DNA from: Bradyrhizobium sp. PSBB068
GTDB lineage: Bacteria; Pseudomonadota; Alphaproteobacteria; Rhizobiales; Xanthobacteraceae
NCBI GenBank assembly: GCA_016839165.1
Contig: CP069300.1
Coordinates: forward strand, 4,154,001-4,218,000
Direction of reading: 5' to 3'
DNA: 64,000 nt
A program made the position numbers and the translations under genes. This document shows, piece after piece, positions 46,380 to 58,620 of the stretch. Below the pieces are notes generated by a model, which made no database searches, was not told where the DNA came from, and was given only the letters and a program-made list of their open reading frames with translations. Numbering within the stretch: position 1 is the stretch's first letter; every line of letters starts with the position of its first letter.

Positions 46380-46686
46380 CGATCTCTGCTCCCGAGCTCT
46401 TGGCAACACGAACCTTCTTGCCATCGGCCTGAATCTTGAACCCGATGCGGGTCGGCTTTCCGTCCTTGCCGACATACGCGACGTTGGACAGGTCGATCGG
46501 CATCTCCTTGGAGATGATGCCGCCTTCCTGGGCCTGGGTCTGCTTCTGGTGACGCTTCACCATGTTGATGCCGCGAACGAGAGCCTTGTTCTCGTCCGGA
46601 CGCACCTCGAACACCTCGCCGGTGCGACCCTTGTCGCGGCCGGTGAGCACGATCACCTTGTCGCCCTTGCGGATCTTGGCAGCCAT
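46372..46686 (-). CDS. rplX: 50S ribosomal protein L24
   Basis: This 104-residue protein has the KOW motif ([21 protein letters not shown]) and the family sequence [19 protein letters not shown]. It initiates large-subunit assembly. Its ATG at 46686 overlaps the rplN stop by one base (TGATG), and its 3' end overlaps rplE. Confidence 0.98.
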   Translation of the reverse strand: MAAKIRKGDKVIVLTGRDKGRTGEVFEVRPDENKALVRGINMVKRHQKQTQAQEGGIISKEMPIDLSNVAYVGKDGKPTRIGFKIQADGKKVRVAKSSGAEIDG

Positions 46687-47054
46687 CACAGCACCTCCGG
46701 CGCGAGCGAAATGATCTTCATGTGGTTCTTGGCGCGCAGCTCGCGCGGCACCGGCCCGAAGATACGGGTGCCGACCGGCTCGGACTGATTGTTGATCAGC
46801 ACGGCGGCGTTGCGATCGAAGCGGATGACCGAACCGTCGGCGCGGCGGATGTCCTTGCGGACCCGGACCACGACGGCCTTCATCACGTCGCCCTTCTTCA
46901 CCTTGCCACGCGGAATGGCTTCCTTGATCGACACAACGATAACGTCGCCCACGGTGGCATAGCGGCGCTTGGAACCTCCAAGAACCTTGATGCACATGAC
47001 ACGGCGTGCGCCAGAATTATCGGCCACGTCGAGGTTGGTCTGCATCTGAATCAT
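46686..47054 (-). CDS. rplN: 50S ribosomal protein L14
   Basis: This 122-residue protein reads [20 protein letters not shown] at its start and [19 protein letters not shown] at its end, as in all bacterial L14. It lies at the subunit interface and is the first gene of the spc group, 75 bp after rpsQ. Confidence 0.99.
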
Positions 47055-47129
47055 TGATGCACCTCGTCCTCTTTCTGCGCTTTAGCGCGCTCAAAATTTC
47101 CCTGAAGTACTTCGGCCAGGCCGAGGTAA

Positions 47130-47378
47130 TCAGGCCGTTTTCTTGTGTTCGCCCCGGACCACGGTCCAGCGCTTCAGCTTCGAGATCGGCTTCGATTCCT
47201 CGATCCAGACCATGTCGCCCGGCTTGAACTGGTTGTTCTCGTCGTGCGCGTGGTAGTTCTTGGAACGGCGGATCGTCTTCTTGTAGATCGGGTGGGTGAA
47301 GCGTCGATCGACGCGCACCACGATGGTCTTGGCTTGCTTGTCGCTGACGACCACGCCCTGCAGAGTACGTTTCGGCAT
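47130..47378 (-). CDS. rpsQ: 30S ribosomal protein S17
   Basis: This 82-residue OB-fold protein opens [20 protein letters not shown] and contains [19 protein letters not shown], diagnostic of S17. It is the last gene of the S10 group. Confidence 0.98.
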   Translation of the reverse strand: MPKRTLQGVVVSDKQAKTIVVRVDRRFTHPIYKKTIRRSKNYHAHDENNQFKPGDMVWIEESKPISKLKRWTVVRGEHKKTA

Positions 47379-47389
47379 AGGCTTGCCCC

Positions 47390-47596
47390 TTACTTCTTCT
47401 TCGCGCGCAGCTGCGCGGCGATGGTCTTGATACGAGCGATGTCGCGGCGGGCTTCCCGCATCCGCGAGGTGTTCTCCAGCTGCCCGGTGGCGCGCTGGAA
47501 ACGCAGGTTGAAGCGTTCCTTCTTCAGGTTCAGGACCGCGTCTTCCCGCTGGTCGTCGCTCATCGCGCGAATGTCTTCAACTTTCATCTCGGCCAT
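47390..47596 (-). CDS. rpmC: 50S ribosomal protein L29
   Basis: This 68-residue two-helix protein beside the exit tunnel includes [20 protein letters not shown] and [17 protein letters not shown] sequence. The ATG at 47596 lies 5 bp after the rplP stop; the longer upstream frame overlaps rplP and is rejected. Confidence 0.97.
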   Translation of the reverse strand: MAEMKVEDIRAMSDDQREDAVLNLKKERFNLRFQRATGQLENTSRMREARRDIARIKTIAAQLRAKKK

Positions 47597-47601
47597 GGCG
47601 A

Positions 47602-48015
47602 TTACTCCGCAATGCGCGCAACGAAGCGCGTCTTGATCGGCAGCTTGGCGGCGGCAAGCGACAGCGCCTCCTTGGCGGTCTGCACCGGCACGCCGTCGAT
47701 TTCGAACATCACGCGGCCTGGCTTGATCCGGACCACCCACAATTCCGGGGCACCCTTGCCGGAGCCCATGCGGACTTCGGCGGGCTTCTTCGACACCGGC
47801 ACGTCCGGGAACACGCGGATCCAGACGCGGCCGGCGCGCTTCATGTGACGGGTCAGCGCGCGGCGGGCGGCTTCGATCTGACGGGCGGTGACGCGCTCAG
47901 GCTCCATCGCCTTCAGGCCGAACTGGCCGAACGCCAACGTCGCGCCAGAGGTCGCAACGCCGTGGATACGGCCCTTATGCGCCTTCCGGAACTTCGTTTT
48001 CTTAGGTTGCATCAT
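47602..48015 (-). CDS. rplP: 50S ribosomal protein L16
   Basis: This 137-residue protein opens [20 protein letters not shown] and contains [20 protein letters not shown], which contacts the A-site tRNA elbow. It is in standard S10 order after rpsC. Confidence 0.99.
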   Translation of the reverse strand: MMQPKKTKFRKAHKGRIHGVATSGATLAFGQFGLKAMEPERVTARQIEAARRALTRHMKRAGRVWIRVFPDVPVSKKPAEVRMGSGKGAPELWVVRIKPGRVMFEIDGVPVQTAKEALSLAAAKLPIKTRFVARIAE

Positions 48016-48045
48016 GGCTTTAAGCCCTCAAATTCCTGCTTTGCC

Positions 48046-48747
48046 TCAAGCGGCGTCGCGGCGCGAACGCGGCGTGTTGTCGCCTTCCGCCATCTTCTTG
48101 TCCTGGGCCATCGGATCGTGCTCGAGGATCTCGCCCTTGAAGATCCAGACCTTGACGCCGCAGGTGCCGAAGGTCGTGAACGCGGTGGCGACGCCGTAGT
48201 CGACGTCGGCGCGCAGCGTGTGCAGCGGCACGCGACCTTCGCGATACCACTCCATGCGCGCGATTTCGGCGCCGCCGAGACGGCCCGAGCAGTTGATGCG
48301 GATGCCCTCGGCGCCGAGACGCATCGCCGACTGCACGGCGCGCTTCATGGCGCGGCGGAACGCGACGCGGCGCTCGAGCTGCTGGGCGATCGATTCAGCG
48401 ACCAGGGTCGCGTCGAGCTCCGGCTTGCGGATTTCGACGATGTTGATCACGACGTCCGACGAGGTGATGTCGGCGACCTTCTTGCGCAGCTTGTCGATGT
48501 CGGCGCCCTTCTTGCCGATCACGACACCCGGACGGGCCGAGTGGATCGTCACGCGGCACTTCTTGTGCGGACGCTCGATCACGATGCGGGCGACAGCCGC
48601 CTGCTTGAGCTCCTTGTGCAGGATCTCGCGGATCTTGACGTCCTCGTGCAGGAGCTTGCCGTATTCCTGCTTGCCGGCGAACCAACGGGAGTCCCAGGTC
48701 CGGTTGATGCCGAGACGCAGCCCGATTGGATTGATCTTTTGACCCAT
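48046..48747 (-). CDS. rpsC: 30S ribosomal protein S3
   Basis: This 233-residue protein opens [20 protein letters not shown]. Its KH domain ([20 protein letters not shown]) helps form the mRNA entry channel. The C-terminus ends with a charged tail ([17 protein letters not shown]). It follows rplV by 20 bp. Confidence 0.99.
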   Translation of the reverse strand: MGQKINPIGLRLGINRTWDSRWFAGKQEYGKLLHEDVKIREILHKELKQAAVARIVIERPHKKCRVTIHSARPGVVIGKKGADIDKLRKKVADITSSDVVINIVEIRKPELDATLVAESIAQQLERRVAFRRAMKRAVQSAMRLGAEGIRINCSGRLGGAEIARMEWYREGRVPLHTLRADVDYGVATAFTTFGTCGVKVWIFKGEILEHDPMAQDKKMAEGDNTPRSRRDAA

Positions 48748-48767
48748 CGTCTTCTCCTGCGCCCTTC

Positions 48768-49154
48768 TTAGGCGCTTGCCTCGGCCTCGACCTGACGAAC
48801 CACGATGGTCAGGTGCGAGAACGGTTTGAACACACGGCCCGAACGGCCACGGCCGCGCGGAGCAAAACGCTTCATCACGATGCCGTTGCCGACATGCGCC
48901 TCGGCAACGACGAGATCGTCGACTTCGAGGTCATGGTTGTTCTCGGCGTTGGCGATCGCCGATTCCAGGCACTTCTTGACGTCGACCGCGATCCGCTTGC
49001 GCGAGAACTGCAGGTCGGCGAGCGCAGCGGACGCCTTGCGGCCGCGGATCAGCTGCGCCACCAGGTTGAGCTTCTGCGGGCTGACGCGCAGCATGCGGGC
49101 GACGGCCTTGGCCTCATTGTCCGCGAGGCTACGTTCGCGCTTTGGTTTGCTCAT
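48768..49154 (-). CDS. rplV: 50S ribosomal protein L22
   Basis: This 128-residue protein has the beta-hairpin region [20 protein letters not shown] that lines the exit tunnel (the macrolide region) and the core [20 protein letters not shown]. It has a short non-canonical N-terminal extension ([17 protein letters not shown]). Confidence 0.98.
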   Translation of the reverse strand: MSKPKRERSLADNEAKAVARMLRVSPQKLNLVAQLIRGRKASAALADLQFSRKRIAVDVKKCLESAIANAENNHDLEVDDLVVAEAHVGNGIVMKRFAPRGRGRSGRVFKPFSHLTIVVRQVEAEASA

Positions 49155-49164
49155 GGTCTAATCC

Positions 49165-49443
49165 TCAAGCCTTCTTGGCTTTCTTGTCGCCCGAATGGCC
49201 GTGGAAGGTCCGGGTCGGCGAGAACTCGCCGAACTTGTGGCCCACCATTTCCTCGTTGATCGCCACCGGCACATGCTTCTGGCCGTTGTAGACGCCGAAG
49301 GTCAGGCCGACGAACTGCGGCAGGATGGTGGAGCGGCGGCTCCAGATCTTGATGACGTCGTGACGGCCGGACGCGCGGGCGGCATCTGCCTTCTTGAGCA
49401 GAGAACCCTCGACGAACGGGCCTTTCCAGACTGAACGAACCAT
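49165..49443 (-). CDS. rpsS: 30S ribosomal protein S19
   Basis: This 92-residue head protein begins [20 protein letters not shown] and contains [20 protein letters not shown] and [20 protein letters not shown], all diagnostic. It lies between rplB and rplV. Confidence 0.99.
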   Translation of the reverse strand: MVRSVWKGPFVEGSLLKKADAARASGRHDVIKIWSRRSTILPQFVGLTFGVYNGQKHVPVAINEEMVGHKFGEFSPTRTFHGHSGDKKAKKA

Positions 49444-49455
49444 GTCCGGCGTTCC

Positions 49456-50289
49456 TTACTTCTTCCGCTTGTGGCGGCTGAGGAGAATGAATTTGTTGGT
49501 CGACTTGTTGGTGCGGGTCTTCTTGCCCTTGGTCGGCTTGCCCCACGGAGTAACCGGGTGGCGACCGCCGGAGGTACGACCTTCACCACCGCCGTGCGGA
49601 TGGTCGATCGGGTTCATGACGACGCCGCGGTTGTGCGGACGCCAGCCGAGCCAGCGGGTACGACCGGCCTTGCCGATCGAGATGTTCATGTGATCCGGGT
49701 TGGAGACGGCGCCGATCGTGCCTCGGCAACGGCCGTGCACCAGACGCTGCTCGCCCGAGTTCAGACGGACGATCACGTAGTCCTGGTCGCGGCCGACGAT
49801 CTGGGCGTAGGTGCCGGCGGAGCGCGCCAGCTGGCCGCCCTTGCCGATCTTCAGCTCGATGTTGTGCACGATCGTGCCGACCGGCATGTTGCCGAGCGGC
49901 ATGACGTTGCCCGGCTTCACGTCGACGTAGTTGCCGGCGACGACGGTGTCGCCCGCCGCCAGACGCTGCGGCGCCAGGATATAGGCGAGCTCGCCGTCCT
50001 GGTACTTGATCAGCGCGATGAACGCGGTGCGGTTCGGATCGTACTCGAGCCGCTCCACGACCGCCGGCATGTCCACCTTGTCGCGGCGGAAGTCGACGGT
50101 GCGGTAGGCCTTCTTGTGGCCGCCGCCGCGGAAACGCACGGTGATGCGGCCGGTGTTGTTGCGACCGCCATTGCCGAGCTTGCCCTCGGTCAGGGTCTTC
50201 ACCGGCTTGCCCTTGTAGAGCGCCGAACGATCGACCATGACCAGCTGGCGCTGGCCCGGCGTCGTGGGATTGTAGGTTTTCAATGCCAT
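49456..50289 (-). CDS. rplB: 50S ribosomal protein L2
   Basis: This 277-residue protein is needed for subunit joining and the peptidyl-transferase centre. The C-terminal signature [20 protein letters not shown] contains the essential histidine region. The N-terminus [20 protein letters not shown] is typical. Confidence 0.99.
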   Translation of the reverse strand: MALKTYNPTTPGQRQLVMVDRSALYKGKPVKTLTEGKLGNGGRNNTGRITVRFRGGGHKKAYRTVDFRRDKVDMPAVVERLEYDPNRTAFIALIKYQDGELAYILAPQRLAAGDTVVAGNYVDVKPGNVMPLGNMPVGTIVHNIELKIGKGGQLARSAGTYAQIVGRDQDYVIVRLNSGEQRLVHGRCRGTIGAVSNPDHMNISIGKAGRTRWLGWRPHNRGVVMNPIDHPHGGGEGRTSGGRHPVTPWGKPTKGKKTRTNKSTNKFILLSRHKRKK

Positions 50290-50301
50290 CGTCGTTGCGC
50301 C

Positions 50302-50601
50302 TTATAGTCCGGTAGTCACGTCGATGCGGTGGCCCTCTTCCAGGGTCACGATCGCGCGCTTGGTGTCCGACTGCGAGCCGAGATTGCCGCGGAACACCTT
50401 GGTCTTGCCCTTGCGGACGAGCGTGTTGACGCTCTTCACCTTGACGTCGAACAGCTTCTCGACCGCTTCCTTGATCTGCGGCTTGGTCGCCTTGCCGGCG
50501 ACCTTGAACAGCACCTTGTTGTGCTCGGAGGCGAGCGTCGCCTTTTCCGTCACGACCGGCGAGATGATGACGTCGTAGTGGCGCGGATCGATGTTCTTCA
50601 T
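50302..50601 (-). CDS. rplW: 50S ribosomal protein L23
   Basis: This 99-residue protein at the tunnel exit docks trigger factor and SRP. It contains [21 protein letters not shown] and a basic hairpin [19 protein letters not shown]. Its start overlaps the rplD stop by 4 bp. Confidence 0.98.
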   Translation of the reverse strand: MKNIDPRHYDVIISPVVTEKATLASEHNKVLFKVAGKATKPQIKEAVEKLFDVKVKSVNTLVRKGKTKVFRGNLGSQSDTKRAIVTLEEGHRIDVTTGL

Positions 50602-51218
50602 TTGAAGCGCGCCTCCAGCGCATCAACCGCAGCCTTGGTCAGCACCAGCTTGTGGCGGCGGAGAATGTCGTAGACGTTGATGCCCTGGATCGGCAGCACG
50701 TCGATGTTCGGGATGTTGCGGGCCGCAGTCGCGAAACCGTTGTTCAGCTCGGCGCCGTCGATGATCAGCGCATTGGTCAGGCCAAGGCCCGAGAAGTGAC
50801 CGAGCAGCGCCTTGGTCTTGGCGGCCTCGAGCTGCGCATTGTCGATCACGATCAGCCCGCCGTCCTTGGCCTTGGCCGACAGCGCATGCTTCAGCGCGAG
50901 CGCACGCACCTTCTTCGGCAGGTCGGTCGCATGGGAGCGAACCACCGGACCGAACGCACGGCCACCGCCGCGGAACTGCGGCACGCGGGCCGAGCCGTGA
51001 CGGGCGCCGCCGGTGCCCTTCTGCTTGTACATCTTCTTGCCGGTGCGCCAGACATCGGCGCGGCCCTGGGCCTTGTGGGTGCCGGCCTGACGCTTGTTCA
51101 GCTGCCACTGCACGCAGCGCTGGATGATGTCCTTGCGCGGCTCGAGACCGAAGATCTCGTCCGAGAGCTGGACCGAGCCAGCTTCCTTGCCTTCAAGGGT
51201 GGTGACTTTCAGTTCCAT
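50598..51218 (-). CDS. rplD: 50S ribosomal protein L4
   Basis: This 206-residue protein has the tunnel loop [20 protein letters not shown] and the C-terminal [14 protein letters not shown]. In enterobacteria L4 autoregulates the S10 operon; that is unproven here. The ATG at 51218 lies one base after the rplC stop, and the gene overlaps rplW at its end. Confidence 0.98.
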   Translation of the reverse strand: MELKVTTLEGKEAGSVQLSDEIFGLEPRKDIIQRCVQWQLNKRQAGTHKAQGRADVWRTGKKMYKQKGTGGARHGSARVPQFRGGGRAFGPVVRSHATDLPKKVRALALKHALSAKAKDGGLIVIDNAQLEAAKTKALLGHFSGLGLTNALIIDGAELNNGFATAARNIPNIDVLPIQGINVYDILRRHKLVLTKAAVDALEARFK

Positions 51219-51219
51219 C

Positions 51220-51939
51220 TCACACACCCTCCTTCTCGGCCGAAGCCTCGAGAGCCTCACCGCCGGCAACCTTGAACTTGCCGGGCTTCGGGGCTTCCTT
51301 CGGCAGCGGCTTCTTGACCGCGTCGCGCACCGAGATCCAGCCGCCCTTGGAGCCGGGAACGGCGCCTTCGACGAGGATCAGGCCGCGCTCAACGTCGGTC
51401 TGCACCACGCGCAGATTGAGCGTGGTGATGCGGTCGACACCCATATGACCGGGCATCTTCTTGTTCTTGAACGTCTTGCCGGGATCCTGACGACCGCCGG
51501 TCGAACCGATCGAACGGTGCGAGATCGACACACCGTGGGTGGCGCGCAGACCGCCGAAATTCCAGCGCTTCATGCCGCCGGCGAAACCCTTACCGATCGA
51601 GGTGCCGGTCACGTCGACGAACTGGCCGACCACGAAATGGTCCGCCTGGATTTCCGCGCCGACCGGGATCAGCGCATCCTCGGACACGCGGAACTCGGCG
51701 ACCTTGCGCTTCGGCTCGACCTTGGCGACCGCGAACTGGCCGCGTTCGGCCTTGGGCATGTACACGGTCTTGCGGGCGCCCGAGCCGAGCTGAAGCGCGA
51801 CATAGCCGTTCTTCTCGGTCGTGCGGTGGCCCAGCACCTGGCAGTTGCCCAACTTCAGCACGGTCACAGGGATATGTTCGCCGGTCTCCGTAAAGACCCG
51901 CGTCATCCCGACCTTCTGTGCGATCACTCCGGAGCGCAT
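51220..51939 (-). CDS. rplC: 50S ribosomal protein L3
   Basis: This 239-residue protein opens [20 protein letters not shown] and has the central loop [20 protein letters not shown] with the Gln usually methylated replaced in context by [11 protein letters not shown] nearby. A C-terminal extension ([20 protein letters not shown]) goes beyond the E. coli length, as is common in Rhizobiales. Confidence 0.98.
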   Translation of the reverse strand: MRSGVIAQKVGMTRVFTETGEHIPVTVLKLGNCQVLGHRTTEKNGYVALQLGSGARKTVYMPKAERGQFAVAKVEPKRKVAEFRVSEDALIPVGAEIQADHFVVGQFVDVTGTSIGKGFAGGMKRWNFGGLRATHGVSISHRSIGSTGGRQDPGKTFKNKKMPGHMGVDRITTLNLRVVQTDVERGLILVEGAVPGSKGGWISVRDAVKKPLPKEAPKPGKFKVAGGEALEASAEKEGV

Positions 51940-51993
51940 CGGCGTGCTTCCTGTCTTTCTGTCCGCAAGCGGCGGACGTAAAAATCCAAAACC

Positions 51994-52302
51994 TTAGAGC
52001 TTGATCTCGACGTCGACACCGGCGGCCAGGTCGAGCTTCATCAGCGCATCGACGGTCTGCGGGGTCGGGTCGACAATGTCGAGGAGGCGCTTGTGAGTGC
52101 GCATCTCGAATTGCTCGCGGCTCTTCTTGTCAACGTGCGGCGAACGGTTGACGGTGAACTTCTCGATGCGGGTCGGCAGCGGAATCGGTCCGCGAACCTG
52201 CGCACCGGTGCGCTTCGCCGTGTTCACGATCTCGCGGGTCGACGTATCGAGGATTCGATGGTCGAACGCCTTGAGACGGATGCGAATATTTTGGCCGTTC
52301 AT
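51994..52302 (-). CDS. rpsJ: 30S ribosomal protein S10 (NusE)
   Basis: This 102-residue protein also serves as NusE in antitermination. [20 protein letters not shown] and [20 protein letters not shown] are diagnostic. It is the first gene of the S10 group; the 83-bp gap to tuf holds a hairpin repeat. Confidence 0.99.
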
Positions 52303-52325
52303 TGCCGTATTCTTTCTTTAGTGAG

Positions 52326-52370
52326 TGGCGAGTAGCGAATAGCGAATGGTGACCCACCCGCTACTCGCCA
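52326..52370. repeat. Hairpin repeat between tuf and rpsJ
   Basis: TGGCGAGTAGCG (52326-52337) and CGCTACTCGCCA (52359-52370) form a perfect 12-bp stem around a 21-base loop containing a second AGCGAAT copy. It shares its core with the rpsM-rpsK hairpin at 39721-39746. It may separate tuf expression from that of the S10 genes. Confidence 0.8.
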
Positions 52371-52385
52371 TTCCCTATCGCATAC

Positions 52386-53576
<1,191 letters not shown>

Positions 53577-53615
53577 TTGACTCTCCGTTCAATCGTTGAC
53601 TGCCGTCAACGACAA

Positions 53616-55688
<2,073 letters not shown>

Positions 55689-55718
55689 GAGACTGTTCCT
55701 TAGATTCCGTTGATCGCC

Positions 55719-56204
<486 letters not shown>

Positions 56205-56576
56205 TTACTTCGGACGCTTCGCGCCGTACTTCGAACGACGCTGCTTACGGTTCTTGACGCCCTGGGTATCCAGCACGCCGCGGAGGATGTGGTAGCGCAC
56301 GCCGGGCAAGTCCTTGACGCGACCGCCGCGGATCATGACCACCGAGTGCTCCTGCAGGTTATGGCCCTCACCCGGGATGTAGCCGATCACCTCGAAGCCG
56401 TTGGTCAGGCGCACCTTGGCGACCTTACGAAGCGCCGAGTTCGGCTTCTTCGGGGTCGTGGTGTAGACGCGCGTGCACACGCCGCGCTTCTGCGGCGACT
56501 GCTGCAGCGCCGGCACCTTCTTACGCGACTTCTGCACTTCACGCGGATTTGCGATCAGCTGGTTGATCGTCGGCAT
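56205..56576 (-). CDS. rpsL: 30S ribosomal protein S12
   Basis: This 123-residue decoding-centre protein has [15 protein letters not shown] with K43 and [11 protein letters not shown] with K88, the wild-type residues at streptomycin-resistance positions. The ATG at 56576 is canonical ([12 protein letters not shown]); the longer open frame is not used. It begins the str operon, about 400 bp downstream of a candidate promoter. Confidence 0.99.
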   Translation of the reverse strand: MPTINQLIANPREVQKSRKKVPALQQSPQKRGVCTRVYTTTPKKPNSALRKVAKVRLTNGFEVIGYIPGEGHNLQEHSVVMIRGGRVKDLPGVRYHILRGVLDTQGVKNRKQRRSKYGAKRPK

Positions 56577-57277
56577 GCAGCCTTCACCCTTTAGTTCACG
56601 CGAGAACCTTGAATGGCTCCGCAAATTTCTTCTCGGGACTAGCCGCCCCGCACGGCCCGCTCGACGCGAATCAAATACCCGCGCAAAGCGAAATCGCGCC
56701 AACCACTCATCGCTGAGCGGAAAGCGCTTCGACGCCACAGAGGACCGCGATTCCGAGCCGTTCAGCGTTCGCTGTCCGGCCCGCCACCGAGGTCATGCAT
56801 CCGAATTCACTCTCAAGAGGACGAGCTCAAGAGAACCAAAATCGTCCTGGCATTGCCTAGCTATCATCGACAGCGTTTGAGCGGCATTCGTCGAGGTTGG
56901 TGCCCGTCCGGCGCCTGAAAAAGGGCCTTCGGGTGTTCCGTTCCGACGCTGGCGTAGCTCACCGCCTGTCGTTAAGTGGGCGCCTTGTATAATCGAGAGA
57001 TGATGAAGTCAAGCAAAACGATAAGCGAAGAAACGCCTCTGGCACTTGCGGATTTTGCATTTCGCCGATGCTCTTCGGGCGATGAATTGTGACAACGTTC
57101 ACGCCTTCCCTCGCTCCAATCCGAATCTCCCGCACATCGTCGCGGCCATATTATATCCGGGTAAAATATGAATAGAAACAATTCTCCACAACTTAGGCCT
57201 GAAGGCGAATTTCGAAACTAAGCCTTTATTTGCCATTAGCAGCGCAAAAATCGCGATCTACGGCCACGGAATCTCTC
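56577..57277. other. Divergent intergenic region and rpsL leader
   Basis: This 700-bp region separates rpsL from the divergent FAD oxidoreductase. It contains a candidate leftward promoter near 57007-56986, leaving an apparent 400-nt 5' leader before rpsL. I see no tRNA, no known riboswitch and no convincing small gene in it. The part at 57150-57240 is conspicuously AT-rich and probably holds the promoter of the rightward gene. Confidence 0.6.
56986..57012 (-). promoter_or_regulatory. Candidate promoter of the str operon
   Basis: Read on the minus strand, TTGACT (57012-57007) and TATACA (56991-56986) are spaced by 15 bases, somewhat short of the usual 17. The sequence lies in the AT-richer part of the region upstream of rpsL and points toward it. 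It is a sequence-only prediction. Confidence 0.45.
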
Positions 57278-58486
57278 ATGCGATACACCGACATCGCGAT
57301 CATCGGCGGAGGTCTTGCGGGCTCGACCGCAGCCGCCATGCTCGGCCGTGCCGGGGTTCCGACCGTCTTGATCGACCCCCATCAGGTTTATCCGTTCGAT
57401 TTCCGCGTCGAGAAGATCGGCGGCGACCTCCAGCTCGAGCGATTCGCCAGAACCGGCCTTGCCGAATCCGTGCTCCGCTCGGCGACGCTGGACGGCGAGA
57501 ACTGGATCGCGCGATTCGGCCATCTGCTCGACCGGCAGCCGAGCCGGCAATACGGCATCATGTATGACGCGCTGATCACCGCGGTTCGGGACGAGATCGC
57601 GCGGCCGGCGGAATTCATCTGCGACAAGGTCGTCAATATCGCGACCAGCTCCGAGCGGCAGCGGCTCGTCCTCTCGGGCGGCGAAGAGATCTCGGCGCGC
57701 CTCGTGGTGCTCGCCAACGGGCTGAATGTCGGGCTGCGCCGGATGCTCGGCATCGAGCGGCTGGTCACCAGCTTCTGCCACTCGATCTCGCTGGGCTTCG
57801 ATTTCGTCCCCGTCGGCCGTCCCGCCTTCCCGTTCGCGGCCATGACCTATTTCTCGGAGCGGCCGAGCGACCGTATCCCCTACATCACGCTGTTTCCGAT
57901 CGGAAACCGGATGCGCGCCAACCTGTTCACCTACCGCCAGGCCGACGATCCGTGGCTGCGCGCGATGCGGCGCAACCCGGTCGAGACGCTGAACGCCGCG
58001 CTGCCGCGGCTGCGCCGGCTCACCGGCGAATTCAGCGTCGCCGGCGACATCAAGATCCGGCCCGCCGACATCTATGTCAGCACCGGCTATCGGCAGGCCG
58101 GCGTCGTGCTGGTCGGTGATGCCTTCGCCAGCACCTGCCCCGTCAGCGGGACCGGGACCGACAAGGTGTTCACCGACGTGTCCCAGCTCTGCAACGTCCA
58201 CATCCCGGCCTGGCTTGCGACCGACGGCATGGGCGAGGAGAAGATCACCGCGTTCTACGACGATCCGGTCAAGACGGAATGCGACGCCTGGTCGAACGCC
58301 AAGGCCTTCAACTTCCGCGAGGTGTCGATCGGGAGCGGACCCTACTGGCAGGCCCAGCGCTGGGCGCGCTTCCTCAGCTATCTCGGCCGGGGCTCGCTGC
58401 GCCGGCTGCAACGCCCGCAGGCGGTCGCGGCGACACGGACGGGCAATCAGTTCCGGCAACGTCCACAGGCGGCGGACCGGGCCTAA
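57278..58486 (+). CDS. FAD-dependent oxidoreductase / monooxygenase-like protein
   Basis: This 402-residue flavoprotein has the N-terminal dinucleotide motif DIAIIGGGLAGSTAAAMLG (5-23), a substrate-domain centre, and the second FAD motif VVLVGDAFASTCPVSGTGTD (about 273-292). The plan matches group A flavin monooxygenases, geranylgeranyl reductases or tryptophan-halogenase relatives; the halogenase WxWxIP motif is not seen. The substrate is unknown. ATG 57278 gives the standard start; the upstream frame begins at 57230. It is alone on the plus strand and is followed by a repeat. Confidence 0.85.
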   Translation: MRYTDIAIIGGGLAGSTAAAMLGRAGVPTVLIDPHQVYPFDFRVEKIGGDLQLERFARTGLAESVLRSATLDGENWIARFGHLLDRQPSRQYGIMYDALITAVRDEIARPAEFICDKVVNIATSSERQRLVLSGGEEISARLVVLANGLNVGLRRMLGIERLVTSFCHSISLGFDFVPVGRPAFPFAAMTYFSERPSDRIPYITLFPIGNRMRANLFTYRQADDPWLRAMRRNPVETLNAALPRLRRLTGEFSVAGDIKIRPADIYVSTGYRQAGVVLVGDAFASTCPVSGTGTDKVFTDVSQLCNVHIPAWLATDGMGEEKITAFYDDPVKTECDAWSNAKAFNFREVSIGSGPYWQAQRWARFLSYLGRGSLRRLQRPQAVAATRTGNQFRQRPQAADRA

Positions 58487-58585
58487 AGCATGATCCGGAA
58501 AAGTGCGAAGCGGTTTTCCGAAAAGATCATGCTCAGACAACAAGCTAAAGCGCGATGATGATTCAATCTAATCTCATCGCGCTTT
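58487..58585. repeat. 97-bp double-hairpin repeat, copy 2
   Basis: This is the inverted copy of the element at 6769-6866. AGCATGATC (58487-58495) pairs with GATCATGCT (58525-58533), and AAAGCGCGATGA (from 58547) pairs with TCATCGCGCTTT ending at 58585. It lies just past the stop of the FAD oxidoreductase, between convergent genes. Confidence 0.85.
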
Positions 58586-58620
58586 AGCGGCCGGACGTCA
58601 TCGGCGACGAGGTGCCGGCG

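Noticed and set aside
56880..56990. Possible tRNA upstream of rpsL
   Set aside because: Short paired segments exist but no cloverleaf, anticodon arm or CCA-end pattern could be built.
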